A stretch of DNA of 64,000 nucleotides from Cyathus striatus (lineage: Eukaryota > Basidiomycota > Agaricomycetes > Agaricales > Nidulariaceae). The notes beneath the pieces are model-generated. The model searched no databases, had not been told where the DNA came from, and saw only the letters and a list, made by a program, of their open reading frames with translations. The stretch lies in assembly GCA_025738555.1 (NCBI GenBank), contig JAOVFP010000004.1:1922001-1986000 (forward strand), given 5' to 3'. A program made the translations under genes and the position numbers. This document shows, in pieces, positions 23,379 to 34,844 of this stretch (position 1 is its first letter; every line of letters starts with the position of its first letter).

Positions 23379-26345
23379 ATGGATAATTTTTCTGAAGAGC
23401 AACGAGATGCAATCGCATCTGCAAAAGCTGTTCTTCAAAATGTTGGTCTCAACTTTTTGAATGATATCTCACTCCTTGCAGCTATCTCTACTCCTGCTTC
23501 TGCTCCCTCCGAGACCACTGCTCCATTTCCCATTGGAGCATTATGTGCTCATCCTAGCGCTATGGTGCCAGCTGAGATCAAAATCACTTCTCAACTTAAA
23601 GTGGAACAGCTCATTGACCACCCACTTGGCACTATACTCGAGTACCCGGACACTGCCTCATCTCGCTATGGAAACGTTGCGCATCGCTTCACTGTCAATC
23701 CACACAGTAAATATCATCCTAGGGGGAATATACAATATTCTCTTGGGGGAATTCATGGTGGTGAGAAGAACAAATTCTGCGGTGACCTTTTACTAGATGC
23801 CGATGGTAAAAAAGTACTTTGTAAAAAGGAGAAGACCTCTTGTGCGTATTTTCACTCACCTAAGATCAACTTATTTGTTTAAAGAGTCTTTTTAGGTAAG
23901 GGGTTGAAAAGGTGCCAGTACTTCTCTAATGGTGCGACAAATATTCAGAGGAATTCCAAGCCGACTCCGGAGGAGACTGTTTTCAAGAAAACTCTTGCAT
24001 TCTTTTGTGCTGTGGTGGAGACCGGGTGTTCCTTTGACTCATCTAACCTTCATATAGATTATTGCGGCAACTCTGACTCTGACTATGATTCTGATGATGA
24101 GGATAGTACTGTACCACTAACTGGTTGTCGCCAGAGGAAGGCATATAATGGCCACCAGCTCTGCTCAGGAAAAATGATCCTAACATATAACCGATACAAT
24201 CAGCCTCGCCTTCAGTAAGTCAATATATTTTATTCTTTTTAATTATTTATCAACCATATTAGGTGTGAATACCGATCACAAGTAGATACAGCACATTTAA
24301 TTCTCCGGAACTTGCAAGAATTCAATATATCATACCTTTCAGCTCTTCTCTCCAAAGATATCAACGAGATTTATTCACATGAGGCAAATGCCTTTCAGAA
24401 TGGGTATGGACCACTAGTACCATGTACTTTCCAGGCTTCACCTTCAGAGCAGAAAGATCAGTGTCGTAAGTTGGTTAGGCTCAAACATTGTTTGAGGTAC
24501 TTATTTGTGTTTTTAGCTTTCTGGCACCGTTCCCAAGAAGGGAAGCTTCATCGTGGAGCTCTGCGCTTGAAATTAGATTGTGAAGTGAGTTATGTGATAT
24601 ATACTCCATACAATCTTTTTGCATGCCCGCAAGTTGTCATTATTTCACGTGGTATTCACTCACATGCTCCACCACCTCGTATTAAGACGCCTCCACCTAT
24701 TGAAGATATTTTTACTTCAATGCTTATTAAGCTTGGCTGGAAGTTGGCTGATGCAACCCCGCGAAAAATTATGACTGAATCAGGCTTCATGGACTCTCTA
24801 CGTGAATATCTTGGACATGATTCCCCAGTTGATCCACCTCTTTCGGCTCTGCATCCATCCTTGGGAAACTATGATCATGTGCGAAGAATTATCAATAGCC
24901 TTAGAAAAGTAGAGTATCCATGTGGGACAGGCTTTCCGGGTAAGTTCTTCCTCATTAGGTACAATTTAAACTAATAATAGTTCATAATAAGGAGCAGAAC
25001 TTCTCGCACAGAAACATGCAGATCTTCCAGAAGACATGCAATATGTACGCTGTGCAGAATCACACACTATTGAAGGTGGAAAGACATTTTATCTAGTAAT
25101 ATGTATGTCCAAAATGATGGCCTTTTCACTCATACGTGCACAATACATCTCAATCGATACCGCATTCAAGCGTGTGCACGGTAAATGGCAAGAATTTGAA
25201 ATTGAGACTTGGGATTCTGAGGGCATGATGTGTATGGCCTTTTATTAACTTCACTGCAAGGGTACTGATAATATAACAGCATATGTTGGAGCACGCGCTT
25301 TTACAACTTCACAGTCTGCAAAAGCTCACTTTATTCTTTTCACTCGAATATTTCAATTTGTGACCCAAATCACTGGGCTTCCAGTCCAGTTTCGACATAT
25401 TCATGGTTCAGGATTTCATATCTGGAGTGCTGATGCTCACAAAGGTCAAGCACTTGGTAATTTTCTTCTTTTTATATCTACCATTCATGTTTCTGATAAG
25501 CATAAGTACAGGGGCTGGCATGTACTGTCAACAATTATGTCGTGATCTGGTTGGAGTTTGTCCAATTGAGCCTACGAAAATGCTAAAGAATCTTGATCCA
25601 TACGATCATCTCCGTCGATTTTATCGGCTTTGTGTAGTACACTTCAAACGGAACATTCATGATCTGCACACTCGTGTTACCAGTGATGTGTACAATGCAA
25701 TGCTCAGTCTTTCATCAGTAAATGAGCATGACATAGACTCAGTTTATGAGTTTATTAAGAATGGTGGACCTAAAGCACGAGGTAGAAGTACATCTGCATT
25801 CCTAATTGTTTTATTGCTAATTTTACGATTAAAATTTTTCTTCAGCTTGGATTAAGGACAAGCTTGATGCAAAATTTGTCATTCCCGCAATCCATCAGCC
25901 CGCTAGCTTAATACCCCTTCCAGTCTGGCAAGCATCTTCCTCTACTACAAACGGAAATGAACAAGCACATCGCAATATAAATCGTGATGGTATAAATCTG
26001 ACACTACTAGGAGGAATTATGCGGGGAATGCAGTATGATTTTCGTATTCAGTCAAGTCTAACTTTGCAGTCAACTGAGGGAGTATATGTTCATGATCAGC
26101 TTTCAACTGAATTCTATCGCTCAATGACATCTGTCTCCCGTCATGTTCTCTCCCAACGTCATATTGAAAAACAGTCACCACGAAAATCACCACAGAAAAA
26201 GAAGAGATTTAGTTGTGAACAACTGTCAATTATTCCAATGGCGCAACTTTCATCTGGCTCAAATTCAACTGCTAGCTCAATTCTTCCATTGGATGTCTTT
26301 GGCGGCACTGGAGAAATGTTGCAATCGTCAGGTATTGACTCATAA
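23379..26345 (+). CDS. Mutator-like (MULE) DDE transposase, intact
   Basis: Eight exons join in frame: 23379-23841, 23896-24214, 24263-24465, 24517-24939, 24992-25231, 25280-25456, 25512-25781 and 25846-26345. The total is 2,595 nt (864 residues) with no internal stop, and all introns are GT-AG of about 46-64 bp. The ATG at 23379 is the first in the frame. The catalytic set fits MULE transposases: Asp in YISIDTAFKR (residue 525), Asp in WSADAHKGQ (601), the CxxH signature RLCVVHFKRNI (Cys649, His652) and Glu in NGNEQAHRN (737). The N-terminus carries Cys/His-rich segments (CKGLKRCQYF; QCPFWHRS) likely to bind zinc or DNA. The C-terminus has a basic SPQKKKRF patch. It is expected to cut and paste the enclosing 8.25-kb element. 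The fold is inferred from motif order, not a search. Confidence 0.85.
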
Positions 26346-26444
26346 TTACATACTTCACATGATATGCCATTGATACGATACAACACAGTCCAGCGCCATC
26401 AGCAGGAGAGACATCGATTTTTTCCATACTATTAATTACATATG

Positions 26445-27390
26445 ATAATGGCGAGAATGAAGAAGACACAAGATATGAAAAACCGTATGTCCATCATGGA
26501 GTACATCAGCGGAGACCACTACACACTCATCAGTCTCAGCCAACTCTTGAGTGCAGAAGAAACATACCCCGTTAGCAGTAGCAACAATGATAACTTGCAG
26601 TGCAGAATAATATATTGCATCAAAACTTTCCAAATTTTGTTGCGGATTATCCATTTCCTAAAGTACTTTCAGCCAAACTGCATTCATAAGGTAAATGCAC
26701 AGACGCACCTTGCAAACCTGCCCCAGAGGACAAATATACCCCTTTGGATCGGAACCACTCACCCCATTAAGCAGCATATACCCCATCTCCAGCATCGTCG
26801 TCAGATCGATATAGCCTTTGCAGAATTGTTCATCCAGGAAAACCTCATCTACTCCTTGAACGGGTTGCAGAACACGTGTACGCCTCAGGGAGCCCTTGAA
26901 TGACTGTACACCGATAATAGAGAAGAGGACCATAGCAAAAAGCACAAAGTATGCTACGCTCATAAGAAGTGGTCAGGCAGTTTTCAACGAGTGCATAATT
27001 GTCTGTCCTAATGGTCAGCAAACATAACACACACCATAGTACCACTCGTAATAGTCAACAACCTCACAGTCCGAACAACACTCATAGCCCTAAAAATACC
27101 AATATGATACTCCCCCCTCTCAACACCCACAGTTGCAAGTGCAAACGCAGTCCAAAAGTTCAATATCACAACAAAATCGATGACTCCAACCATGCCTTAA
27201 ATACGGCACATTCCTCTTTGTCTTGCTATGCAAATGATCGATACTCAATCTGAATGGCAAGGCAAGACTATCCGCCGGATTGTCCAATTTCAAAACCTGC
27301 GAGAAGAACATGGATTTATTGGGGTCACGCATCAATGTGTGTGCGCATTGTGTTGCGTTTAGCACTTTCTCTGTGATGTGGTGTTGGTGT
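26445..27390 (-). pseudogene. cch1: captured fragment of a Cch1-type calcium channel gene
   Basis: Reading right to left: LDNPADSLALPFRLSIDHLH, KTKRNVPYLRHGWS, IDFVVILNFWTAFALATVGV, then the S4-like IFRAMSVVRTVRLLTITSGT with Arg every third position. SVAYFVLFAMVLFSIIGVQS, GYICPLGQVCK, SFDAIYYSALQVIIVATANG and a splice into WSPLMYSMMDIRFFISCVFF follow. These are one voltage-sensor/pore domain of the fungal high-affinity Ca2+ channel Cch1. The fragment is broken: a frameshift after LRHGWS (about 27190), a TGA replacing Arg after HSLKTA (about 26967), and both ends missing (homology ends about 26445). Introns are kept, so capture was from DNA. It lies inside the Mutator-like element, on the strand opposite to the transposase. 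Confidence 0.85.
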
Positions 27391-27469
27391 CCGTCCCAGT
27401 CAGAGAGGGAGGAAGTGAGTGTGACTTCAGATGGCAACGGAGGAGTACAGTACATAAAGGAGAAGAGTT

Positions 27470-27960
27470 GAAGGTAGGTGCGAATGGAAGGTGGCACAGA
27501 GAGGAAAGAGGGAGAGTGTGGAAGGTAGGTGCGAGAGAGAGGAAGTTGCGAGGAGGAAGGCGCGAGGAGGAAGGTGGTACGAAGAGGAAGGTGGTACGAG
27601 AAGGAAGGTGGTATGAGAAGGAAGGTGGTACGAGGAAGAAGGTAGTACAAGGAGGAAGGTGGTATGAAGAGGGAGGATGTAAAGGTGCGAGGAGGAAAGT
27701 GATATGAAGAGGAAAGGAGGTAGGTCGGTAGATACAGGGCGTAGAAGGGTATGGAGGTACATATATGCGTAAAGGAGAGGGAAGAGACACAAAGAAGAGT
27801 AAAGGTAGAATGAAGAGGAGGAAGGGGAAAGAGGATACGAGTACCAGGAGAAGGAACTGCACAGTACAAAAAGAAAAAAAGAACGTATGGGCAAGGAGGT
27901 GATTGGGAGGTAGCACGAGCAGGAGGGAAGAAGGTGCGGGAAGGACAAAAGTGAGGATCC
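27470..27960. repeat. purine-rich minisatellite
   Basis: GA-rich tandem units related to GAGGAAGGTGGTACGA (about 16-18 bp) are regular between about 27540 and 27700 and more diverged to 27960. Its reverse strand gives long but meaningless Leu/Pro/Ser-rich open frames. It sits exactly between the CCH1 and MFS fragments inside the transposon. Confidence 0.8.
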
Positions 27961-27989
27961 AAAAAGAACGCTAGAACACAACAAAAAAA

Positions 27990-29110
27990 GAAGAAAAGTC
28001 AAGAAATTACAAACACTAATAGCAGACACCTGCGCAGCCTGCCAACTCGTAAGCTCCAGCGTCGTATACGCCTCATTAACATGCGCAAGCAAAGCCTGAC
28101 ACATCGATCCTATATTGTTTATATCTGCCTCTCCCATCAGCCTCTATAACAGGATAGGGTAGGGAGAAACGTACACATTAGACCTGTTCCACTAACTATC
28201 TAAACACCATCATCAGAAACCGAACGTAACAAGGGGAGGGAAGAACGAACCAAGAGACAAAATCCCAAAAAGCAACCAAAAGTCTCCTGTCCTCCATAGT
28301 TTGCCACACGTTATACTCACACCGCCCACCACCCCCTTCTTCGACGATCCAAGAGGAGCCATCTCAATCCCCTCATCCAAATTCTCCAAATCCTCACGAA
28401 AATCAACTTCATACGTCGGCGTTGTCCCTACATGCGCATGCCTCGGAGCCAAATAATCATGATCCAACATCGCCTGCGTCTCTTCTTCCCCTTCGTCATT
28501 GATATCAGGCGAAGTAGGTTCGGGGAGTGGAATCGGGCGGACGAAGAAGAACCCCAGGATCATAGGTAGCGAGGTGCCCAATGTGAGTATACCAAGAAAT
28601 GCAGTCGTATTCCCAGCATAGAACACTTGCGCGATAGTTGAAAAGATTATTAGCCCTCACTCAACTTGTACAAAAGAAATGAAAAGTACATACAGCATGT
28701 TCAGGAAAGGTCTTTGCAGTAGTGTTCACTGCACTTATCAATCCTCCGTTGCCTCCTGCTCCAGTGAGAAAGCTACATAGAACCAAGAGGAGGAATCTCC
28801 CGAAGGGGAGTGTTGTTTCCAGGCTGGAGTCGGTGGGGAGGCCGGTGTCGTAGATAGCTTTGATTCCGCCGTATCCTAGGAAGAGGAGGATTGAGGCTGA
28901 GAGGATGAGGATTCGTGGGCCGCGGGTGTCCACAAGGCGGCCTAGGATTGGGCCTGTCACATATACCCCCACTAGGGAGAGTTAGTTGGGTTGGAGAGGA
29001 GTGGGAGGGAACGTACCATTCCCTGTGATAGCGACGATATTGAGCTGGGTATGTGTGATATGTAGTCATTCGCCAAGCTGTGGTTCATGTAGAGAAAAAG
29101 GCCGCATAAG
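27990..29110 (-). pseudogene. captured fragment of an MFS transporter (nodulin-like/Mch1-type)
   Basis: Reverse-strand exons give EPQLGE-stop-LHITHTQLNIVAITGN (about 29060-29010), then MGVYVTGPILGRLVDTRGPR (28972) and RFLLLVLCSFLTGAGGNGGL (about 28800-28740). An acidic loop (DINDEGEEETQAMLDHDYLA), DFWLLFGILSLGS (about 28280-28240) and DINNIGSMCQALLAHV to WQAAQVSAISVCNF (28130-28000) follow. GGNGGL and INNIGS are typical of the nodulin-like MFS group. A TGA replaces an Arg codon after PQLGE (about 29048). A frameshift lies just before it, and the C-terminal half is absent after about 27990, where the minisatellite starts. It is a dead fragment within the Mutator-like element. Confidence 0.82.
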
Positions 29111-29588
29111 AGTGCTCTGCAAGTGGCACAGTCGGTACGTGATGGACCGTGCGCGGGACAGTGAGGTCCCCCGCGTGAGGTTGGACAAGGAAGTGTCGGC
29201 TGTTGCTGTGTATGTTTCTGGGTGGCGAGAAAGAGAAAAAAGAGAGCCGATGCGGATGTCGGGGTCGAATAGAAATCCAGTTACGCATATCCAGGTCAGG
29301 GCCCCCAGGCTGTTGTGGGTTAGTTATTGGGAACAGAGAAGAAGGGATGGGGGGCATGAACGCGAAGATTATGAAAAGTACAAAGAGGACTGAAGACGAC
29401 CTACCATTGATAATCACGCATCAGCTGTAGGCTGTGGGTACCTGTGTATGGTCTGTGCACGCGGTTCATCAATACCTTTCGTGTTGGTTCATGCATTCAT
29501 GTTCGGTACCCGGAGTTGAGCTACCTGCCTGGACTGGCTTGCGAACGCTGAACCGATGTGTCGAGATCTCGCGTTTAAACCAAATTCG

Positions 29589-29619
29589 GTATAGTCAGTT
29601 GTAACAGGGGACTCTTTAC
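29589..29619 (-). repeat. right terminal inverted repeat of the Mutator-like element
   Basis: Read on the reverse strand it begins GTAAAG, then GTCCCCTGTTACAACTGAC and TATAC, matching the left end. The direct repeat CGCTATGTATC follows it at 29620-29630. Confidence 0.8.
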
Positions 29620-29630
29620 CGCTATGTATC

Positions 29631-29868
29631 TATTACCTTGTCCAAGGCACAACTGGTAGGTAGAGCTTAGGTAAACTGGTAGTGGGCTCTGCCGGTGACA
29701 GCCGGCCTTAGGGTTTATTAGAACAACTGTGTACTATAGTCTTACTATAAGTAGATCTATCTGATTGGTTTTGAACTACACGTGACCTTCTCTGGCTAGG
29801 CAGCGTTGGCAACGATTTCAATTGGATTTCTAACCTTTCCATCATACATGATACATTGATGTATGATT
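29631..29868. other. short intergenic segment between transposons
   Basis: It starts just after the right target duplication of the Mutator-like element. It contains a copy of the ACACGTGACCTTCTCTGGCT repeat also seen near 10574. No gene. Confidence 0.4.
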
Positions 29869-30125
29869 CCCAGTGAAAAATGGACGTATTGCAATCGAGA
29901 CAGATACATACTCAAAGAGAATGGTAACCGTAAGTGCATGAGTAGATCTAAGTGATGCGTGACTCTTATTCATTTGTACCTGCATTATGTAAGTCTTCAG
30001 TCTACTATCTATTATCTCGCATAGTAATTTGTGCTCGATTCAGCTTGATCTGGCTCAATCCTGCTCGACCACACTCGACCACGCTTAATTTCCACTCGAT
30101 TCCAATACGTCCATTTTTCACTGGG
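29869..30125. mobile_element. MITE, first of a tandem pair
   Basis: This 257-bp element has inverted ends starting CCCAGTGAAAAATGGACGTA at 29869 and the reverse complement ending at 30125. The inverted repeat is about 31 bp. It has no coding capacity. The second copy starts 14 bp downstream in the same orientation. Confidence 0.8.
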
Positions 30126-30139
30126 CACGACGTATGATG

Positions 30140-30397
30140 CCCAGTGAAAAATGGACGTATTGGAATCGAGTCAGATACATACTCAAAGTAACTGTAAACG
30201 CATGAGTAGATCTAAGAAAGGAAGTGATGCGTGACTCTTATCCATTTGTACCTGCATTATGTAAGTCTTCAGTCTACTATCTATTATCTCCCACAGTAAT
30301 TTGTACTCTATTCAGCTTGATCTAGCTCAATCCTGCTCGACCACACTCGACCACGCTTAATTCCCACTCGATTCCAATACATCCATTTTTCACTGGG
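30140..30397. mobile_element. MITE, second of a tandem pair
   Basis: This 258-bp near-copy of 29869-30125 has the same inverted ends. Here the inverted symmetry extends outward by six bases (ATGATG/CATCAT). Inner sequence differs by a few substitutions and one short indel. Confidence 0.8.
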
Positions 30398-30676
30398 CAT
30401 CATGATTCATGACCTGAAGATCAACTTTGGAACAATTTGCCTACCTTAAGGTTCGCACAGGTGGTATCGGGTATCCTAGGGGTCTGCTTGCATAGCCGTC
30501 AAATAACACAGGTCAATCTCAGAGCTGTACATCCCCCTCTTCATTTTATCGTGTGGAGATACTTAAGTACGTGTCAACGACAGACAGTATAATTTGCCAG
30601 CACAATTGGAGCTGATTTTCTCTCAAGCTCCTTTCACTACGCTTACTGTACCATCTTATTTTTCTTTGCTGTTATC

Positions 30677-32478
30677 ATGAAGCTAGCTCATCCAGAGACA
30701 GAATGGAACTCAGGAAGAAACTTTGAATGCTTTTCGAATTCACAACATAGTTCCGGGGTGACAACTTCGATCGATCTACTGAAAGTCTTCTCTCCGTACC
30801 AAGAAGGAAACACTGAAACTACTATCTCTTTTACGGAGAATCTAGGAGATATAGATGTTCTGAGACTGATCGATGATGTAAGTCCAAAAGCACTAATCTG
30901 TTGAAGTACAATATTGAGCTCAGAAGGATTTTCAGGGAGAAAAGCCGAAGTTGACGATATTGTCAGTGTTCTCTGAGAATATTCATGCATTTTCTCACTG
31001 AGACATTTGAATTATTTAGTTTTATTAAAGCTCGTGAAGATGACAAGAGGCATCCAACCTTGAAAGGTGAAGTTATTCTCATGGAGTTATGTTATGCACA
31101 CCAACGACGAAATAGGTGTCCGTGTCAGTCAACCCATCTTAATAGCTCTACAAGACCATTTCAAATTGTCACCTATATTCATGAACTCAATTACGTCCCC
31201 AAGATTCTCTCCAAGCTATACAACTTATTACGTAGATCGGGATGAATGTGGGCGTGAAGCATCCCTTCGTTAGTACTAATTTTAACCACGTATCAATATG
31301 CGCAAGGCTAACATACTTATTCAGATGGATTTTACTTCTACAGGTCTATGATCATTGGTCAACAAATGGGCATACATTACAGATATGATCTCGCTAATGG
31401 AGCTGTTGTCTATTTTATTGTCCATTGTCCAGATGTTCTCGTTCAGATATTCAGGCAGACCATAAAAAAGACACAAATGTGCTATGATCGATCGTTATTG
31501 CTCCGACCATTTTGTGTTGATCTTTTCATCGCAAACTTCCTAGTTTGGATAGATTTGACTAAGTTCAATAAGCAATCTGGTACGATTCTCCAGATGGTAA
31601 GATAGTTTGGTGGATTACTGCTAGTTTTTTAATAACAAGATCAATTATAGGAGAAGATATATAGCTTTACATCTTTGGAGGGGGAAGATGCTGTGGACCC
31701 CAGCAAAGATCTTCAACAAATTCACGACGAAGCTAGAATGCTCACCACTTCCATAACGCAACTCATAGAGTTCGGTTTCCAGTTCGGGTACCTCAGGAGA
31801 ATGGCAAACATTTTCCAAAAATTCGTTCATGTCAAGTCAAAGGCTGAGTGTACTAGAATCCGTAGCGAAACCGCATCTGTGATGGAATCACTGGAGCACT
31901 TAGAATGTCGGATTCAAATGGCATTGAACTGGTTGAGGAATTTTCAGAAGAGGCTTGACATTCGCATTAATCTTGCGTTTAACCTTCGAGCCCAAAAAGA
32001 TAGTCAAACCAACTTAAAGATCGCAAAGTTGACTACTGAAATTGCTGTAGATGCACAGAGGGACAGCTCGTCTATGATAACGTATGTCACTATAATGTTT
32101 TCATGTTTCATAGACTTTATTCTGGGCCTATCTTAGAATTGCAGCAGTTACTATGTTCTTTTTACCAGGAACTTTCGTATGCGTAAGGATCCTTTCCAGC
32201 AATGATGATGATGATCAGTGATTCTCAAATGTTACTTATAGGCTGTGTTCAGCATGGTGTTTTTCAATGACGGGGTAGCCTCAAATGGAAACGATGTTTT
32301 CACAGTGTCAAGAAAATGGTGGTACTTCCTCGCGGCCACTATTCCTTTGACCATCGCTGTACTTGCTGTGTGGTGGTTTTGGACAAAACGAAGGAGTGAA
32401 GCGAAAGCTTCTGCATTGAAGCTTAAAGCGGAAACGGAAGAGAAGTTTATTGCGGTTAAAGTTACTAACTTGCACTAA
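30677..32478 (+). CDS. CorA-like membrane protein, group I copy 2 (possible frameshift)
   Basis: The start is ATG 30677 (MKLAHPETEWNSGRNFEC, almost identical to the copy at 15702). Exon order is the same: PILIALQDHFKLSPIFMNS (about 31134), YFIVHCPDVLVQIFRQTI (about 31411), stalk LECRIQMALNWLRNFQKRLD (about 31902), DAQRDSSSMIT, IAAVTMFFLPGTFVC (about 32136-32180), AVFSMVFF, and WWYFLAATIPLTIAVLAVWW. A basic tail ends at stop 32476-32478. Exon 2 reads KPKLTILSVFSEN and then seems to lose frame near 30984 relative to the sister gene (continuing ETFELFSFIKARED in another frame). It may therefore be a recent pseudogene or have a different splice. PGTF again replaces GMN. Upstream 220 bp is shared with the sister gene. 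Confidence 0.58.
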
Positions 32479-32487
32479 ACATTACGG

Positions 32488-33243
32488 TGTAAGGGTAGGA
32501 AGTGTCTTGGTACCTAAACAAAGAAATAAATTGTGAGTTGTCAAACGTCCGTTCGACCGAGGAGTCCTAAGGTGTCTGAGAGCGTGATCAGTAACAATGT
32601 AAAATCGACGAGAACGTAACAAGAATGAAGAACTTCAAAATGAAGTTTTAGACACGAAGATTTGACGGAATTTCGAAAACGAAACGGCGAAATGGAAGCT
32701 GAGACAGCTGACAACAACCTAAAGGCAGAAACAGAGACTCAGAGCTCGACTGAGAAAAGGGAACATTCACTGAGTTCATTGGAAGTAGATACATAGGTTT
32801 TTATAGAAGTTTAGAATAAAGAGATTACTTAAAAGAGAATGGCCGAAACGGCGAGGGCCGTTGGTGTTAGAGATCGCAGATTTTGAGATAAAGAAGGTAA
32901 AGTATGAAACAGAAAGTGTAGCGATGAATCAGAGGAAAAATTTGTTGAATAAAACTTGGAGAGAGGGACTTGAAGCGATGACACGGCCGTTGGTAGGATG
33001 AAATGCGGTATCCAGCGGCCCGATGCGCAACAGCGGCGTTCGGGGCGATATGGGAGTGTCGGTGTTGGAGGGAACCAGCGGGAGAGGGCGAGTGAGGGGG
33101 GAAGAGCCAACGCGAATAGCGCGTTGATGCGTGCGCGGCTAGATATGAAGGCGTTATCTTTTGCGATATTAGTCACGTGACTTGGGCAAGCGCAGCTCGT
33201 AAAATACGAGATTTTGTAGTGCAGGCGAAACGCCTGCTCTACA
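32488..33243. mobile_element. possible LTR-like remnant
   Basis: The right end at 33215-33243 is a hairpin, TGTAGTGCAGGC - GAAAC - GCCTGCTCTACA. The same kind of terminus closes the insertion at 34082-34659 (GCAGGC...GCCTGCTCTACA). A TG start at 32488 followed by GGTACCTAAACAAAGAAATAA resembles the start of that element. No target duplication was found, so the left border is a guess. Confidence 0.35.
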
Positions 33244-34081
33244 ATGGGCTGACGCCAGTGTCCTGAACATCGGAAAACCGACCCAGTTTTATTCAAGGAT
33301 GAATGCTAATCCAATTGCAATTGCTTCAAAGATTTAACCCCCTCATCAATGGAATAAGCAAGGAATCTGTATGGTATATATGTGATACTACTACATCGAA
33401 TGTCCTACTTTGCACACGCATGTTTTTATATAAGTTTCCCTTTTCTGTTGAGACATTTTTCCGTCTCCTTTAGCATCTTAGTTTGTGCACTCCTTCGTTG
33501 TCTCGTCCAACCGACCCACACCGCAAAGACCGCCAGGGTAAGGGGAGCAGTGATAGCAAAGAAATACCAGAGTTTTGGAGAAACTGAAAAAGTACTCTCC
33601 CCAGTTTCGGTATCAAGCCCGCTGTCAAAGAATACCATACTGAAGACCGCCTGCAGGATTTATTAGTTGTCTAAACAATCATTGAATAATAATATACAAA
33701 CGCAAACAAATGTTCCAGGTAGGAAAAACATTGTCACTGCTGCAATTCTATACTCTTTCAGTTTACCAATTACTTGTCGAGTTAAGACCATAATATGCAC
33801 GTAATCATAGATGAACTGTCCCTCTGAGCATCCTGCGAAATCTTCGCTGTATCTTTTGCAATCTGAACATTGGTTTCACTGTCCCTCTGGAATCGTAAAT
33901 TGAATGCAAGATTTATCTGAATGTCAAGACGTTTCTTGAAATCCCTGTACAAATTAAGTGTGTATTTCGCACAACGTTGTTTGGCATGCAAAGTCTCTGT
34001 GATGTATGTGAGCATTGATTTTGAAAAAGCATTAGCCTCCTCTATAACCTCGACCATAGATTGAAAAAATGACAGTTGACT

Positions 34082-34659
34082 TGAAGAGGTGGTTAGTCGG
34101 TTGGGTGTACCTAGTCAAAGAATAAATAAGCGAGTCAATCGAGACATCCATCCAATCTGGGGTGTTCTAAGGTGAAGGGAAATTTGATTAGATTCTGTAG
34201 TGTAACTACAGAGGTTTAAATACTAGCAAAACTAATATATCTAAAGGTGGTAAGATTATGTATATTGGAAGAAGGACTGTTAAATATTATAAAGAACATA
34301 GCTTGAAACAATCCTGAAGAATAGAAAACTTGAGTACAAAGGTCCAGTGAATTGAGGTGTGAGGAGACAAGTTTTCCAAACATCAGGGTCTGGTCTGGTG
34401 TCGGTGCTGATGTCAGAGCTATTTTGAGAGTTCAACATGTCGCAGGAGTTGGGTATAGTGTCAGAATGGTGCATGAAGAGGTATAATTTGAGGAAAGATT
34501 GAGACAAATGAGCGGGATGGAGATTGAACAGAGAGTGCAAGTGGAACATGTATGGACACATCAATGTAGCATGATGCGTGATTATGTAATCCGATTTGGA
34601 ATGTCTTGATATGTCGAATAATTCGAGAATCACATTGCAGGCATTTTGCCTGCTCTACA
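34082..34659. mobile_element. solo LTR-like insertion 1 in CorA-like pseudogene
   Basis: This 578-bp block has 5'-TG...CA-3' ends (TGAAGAGGTGG ... GCTCTACA), flanked by GACT on both sides (34078-34081, 34660-34663). The uninterrupted site is 481-495 in copy 1. It ends with a GCAGGC/GCCTGC hairpin. Confidence 0.78.
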
Positions 34660-34844
34660 GACTGCAGAATTCTTCGCAACGTGATGCACTAGTGCATAAC
34701 TGTTGTGACAATCCATGTAGGTCTCATATATGAGAGTCATTGATGGCAGGTAATTTAGCATGTTTAGCCTCCTGACATAAAGGCATTAAGGAGGGGTTCT
34801 GGTGGAACATAGTCACCTACAGTTCTTATAATTTGACGAGTTAA

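Larger units (their letters stand above)
21368..29619. mobile_element. Mutator-like transposon, 8,252 bp, carrying captured gene fragments
   Basis: Both borders are visible. The 11-bp sequence CGCTATGTATC is present directly before 21368 (21357-21367) and directly after 29619 (29620-29630); an 8-11 bp duplication is the hallmark of Mutator-like elements. Inside it are terminal inverted repeats with core AGTCCCCTGTTACAACTGAC (21376-21395; reverse complement at 29594-29613), extending to about 31-33 bp with an ATAC continuation and slightly offset outer ends. Contents in order: reverse zinc-finger gene (21706-22614), forward DDE transposase (23379-26345), reverse CCH1 fragment, minisatellite, reverse MFS fragment. 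The identical duplications and open transposase suggest recent movement. The border call rests on reading by eye. Confidence 0.82.

Noticed and set aside
27120..28137. Long reverse-strand open frames of 185-280 codons rich in Ser, Leu, Pro and Phe
   Set aside because: They are antisense translations of the GA-rich minisatellite and have no domain. Only their ends overlap real CCH1 and MFS remnants.
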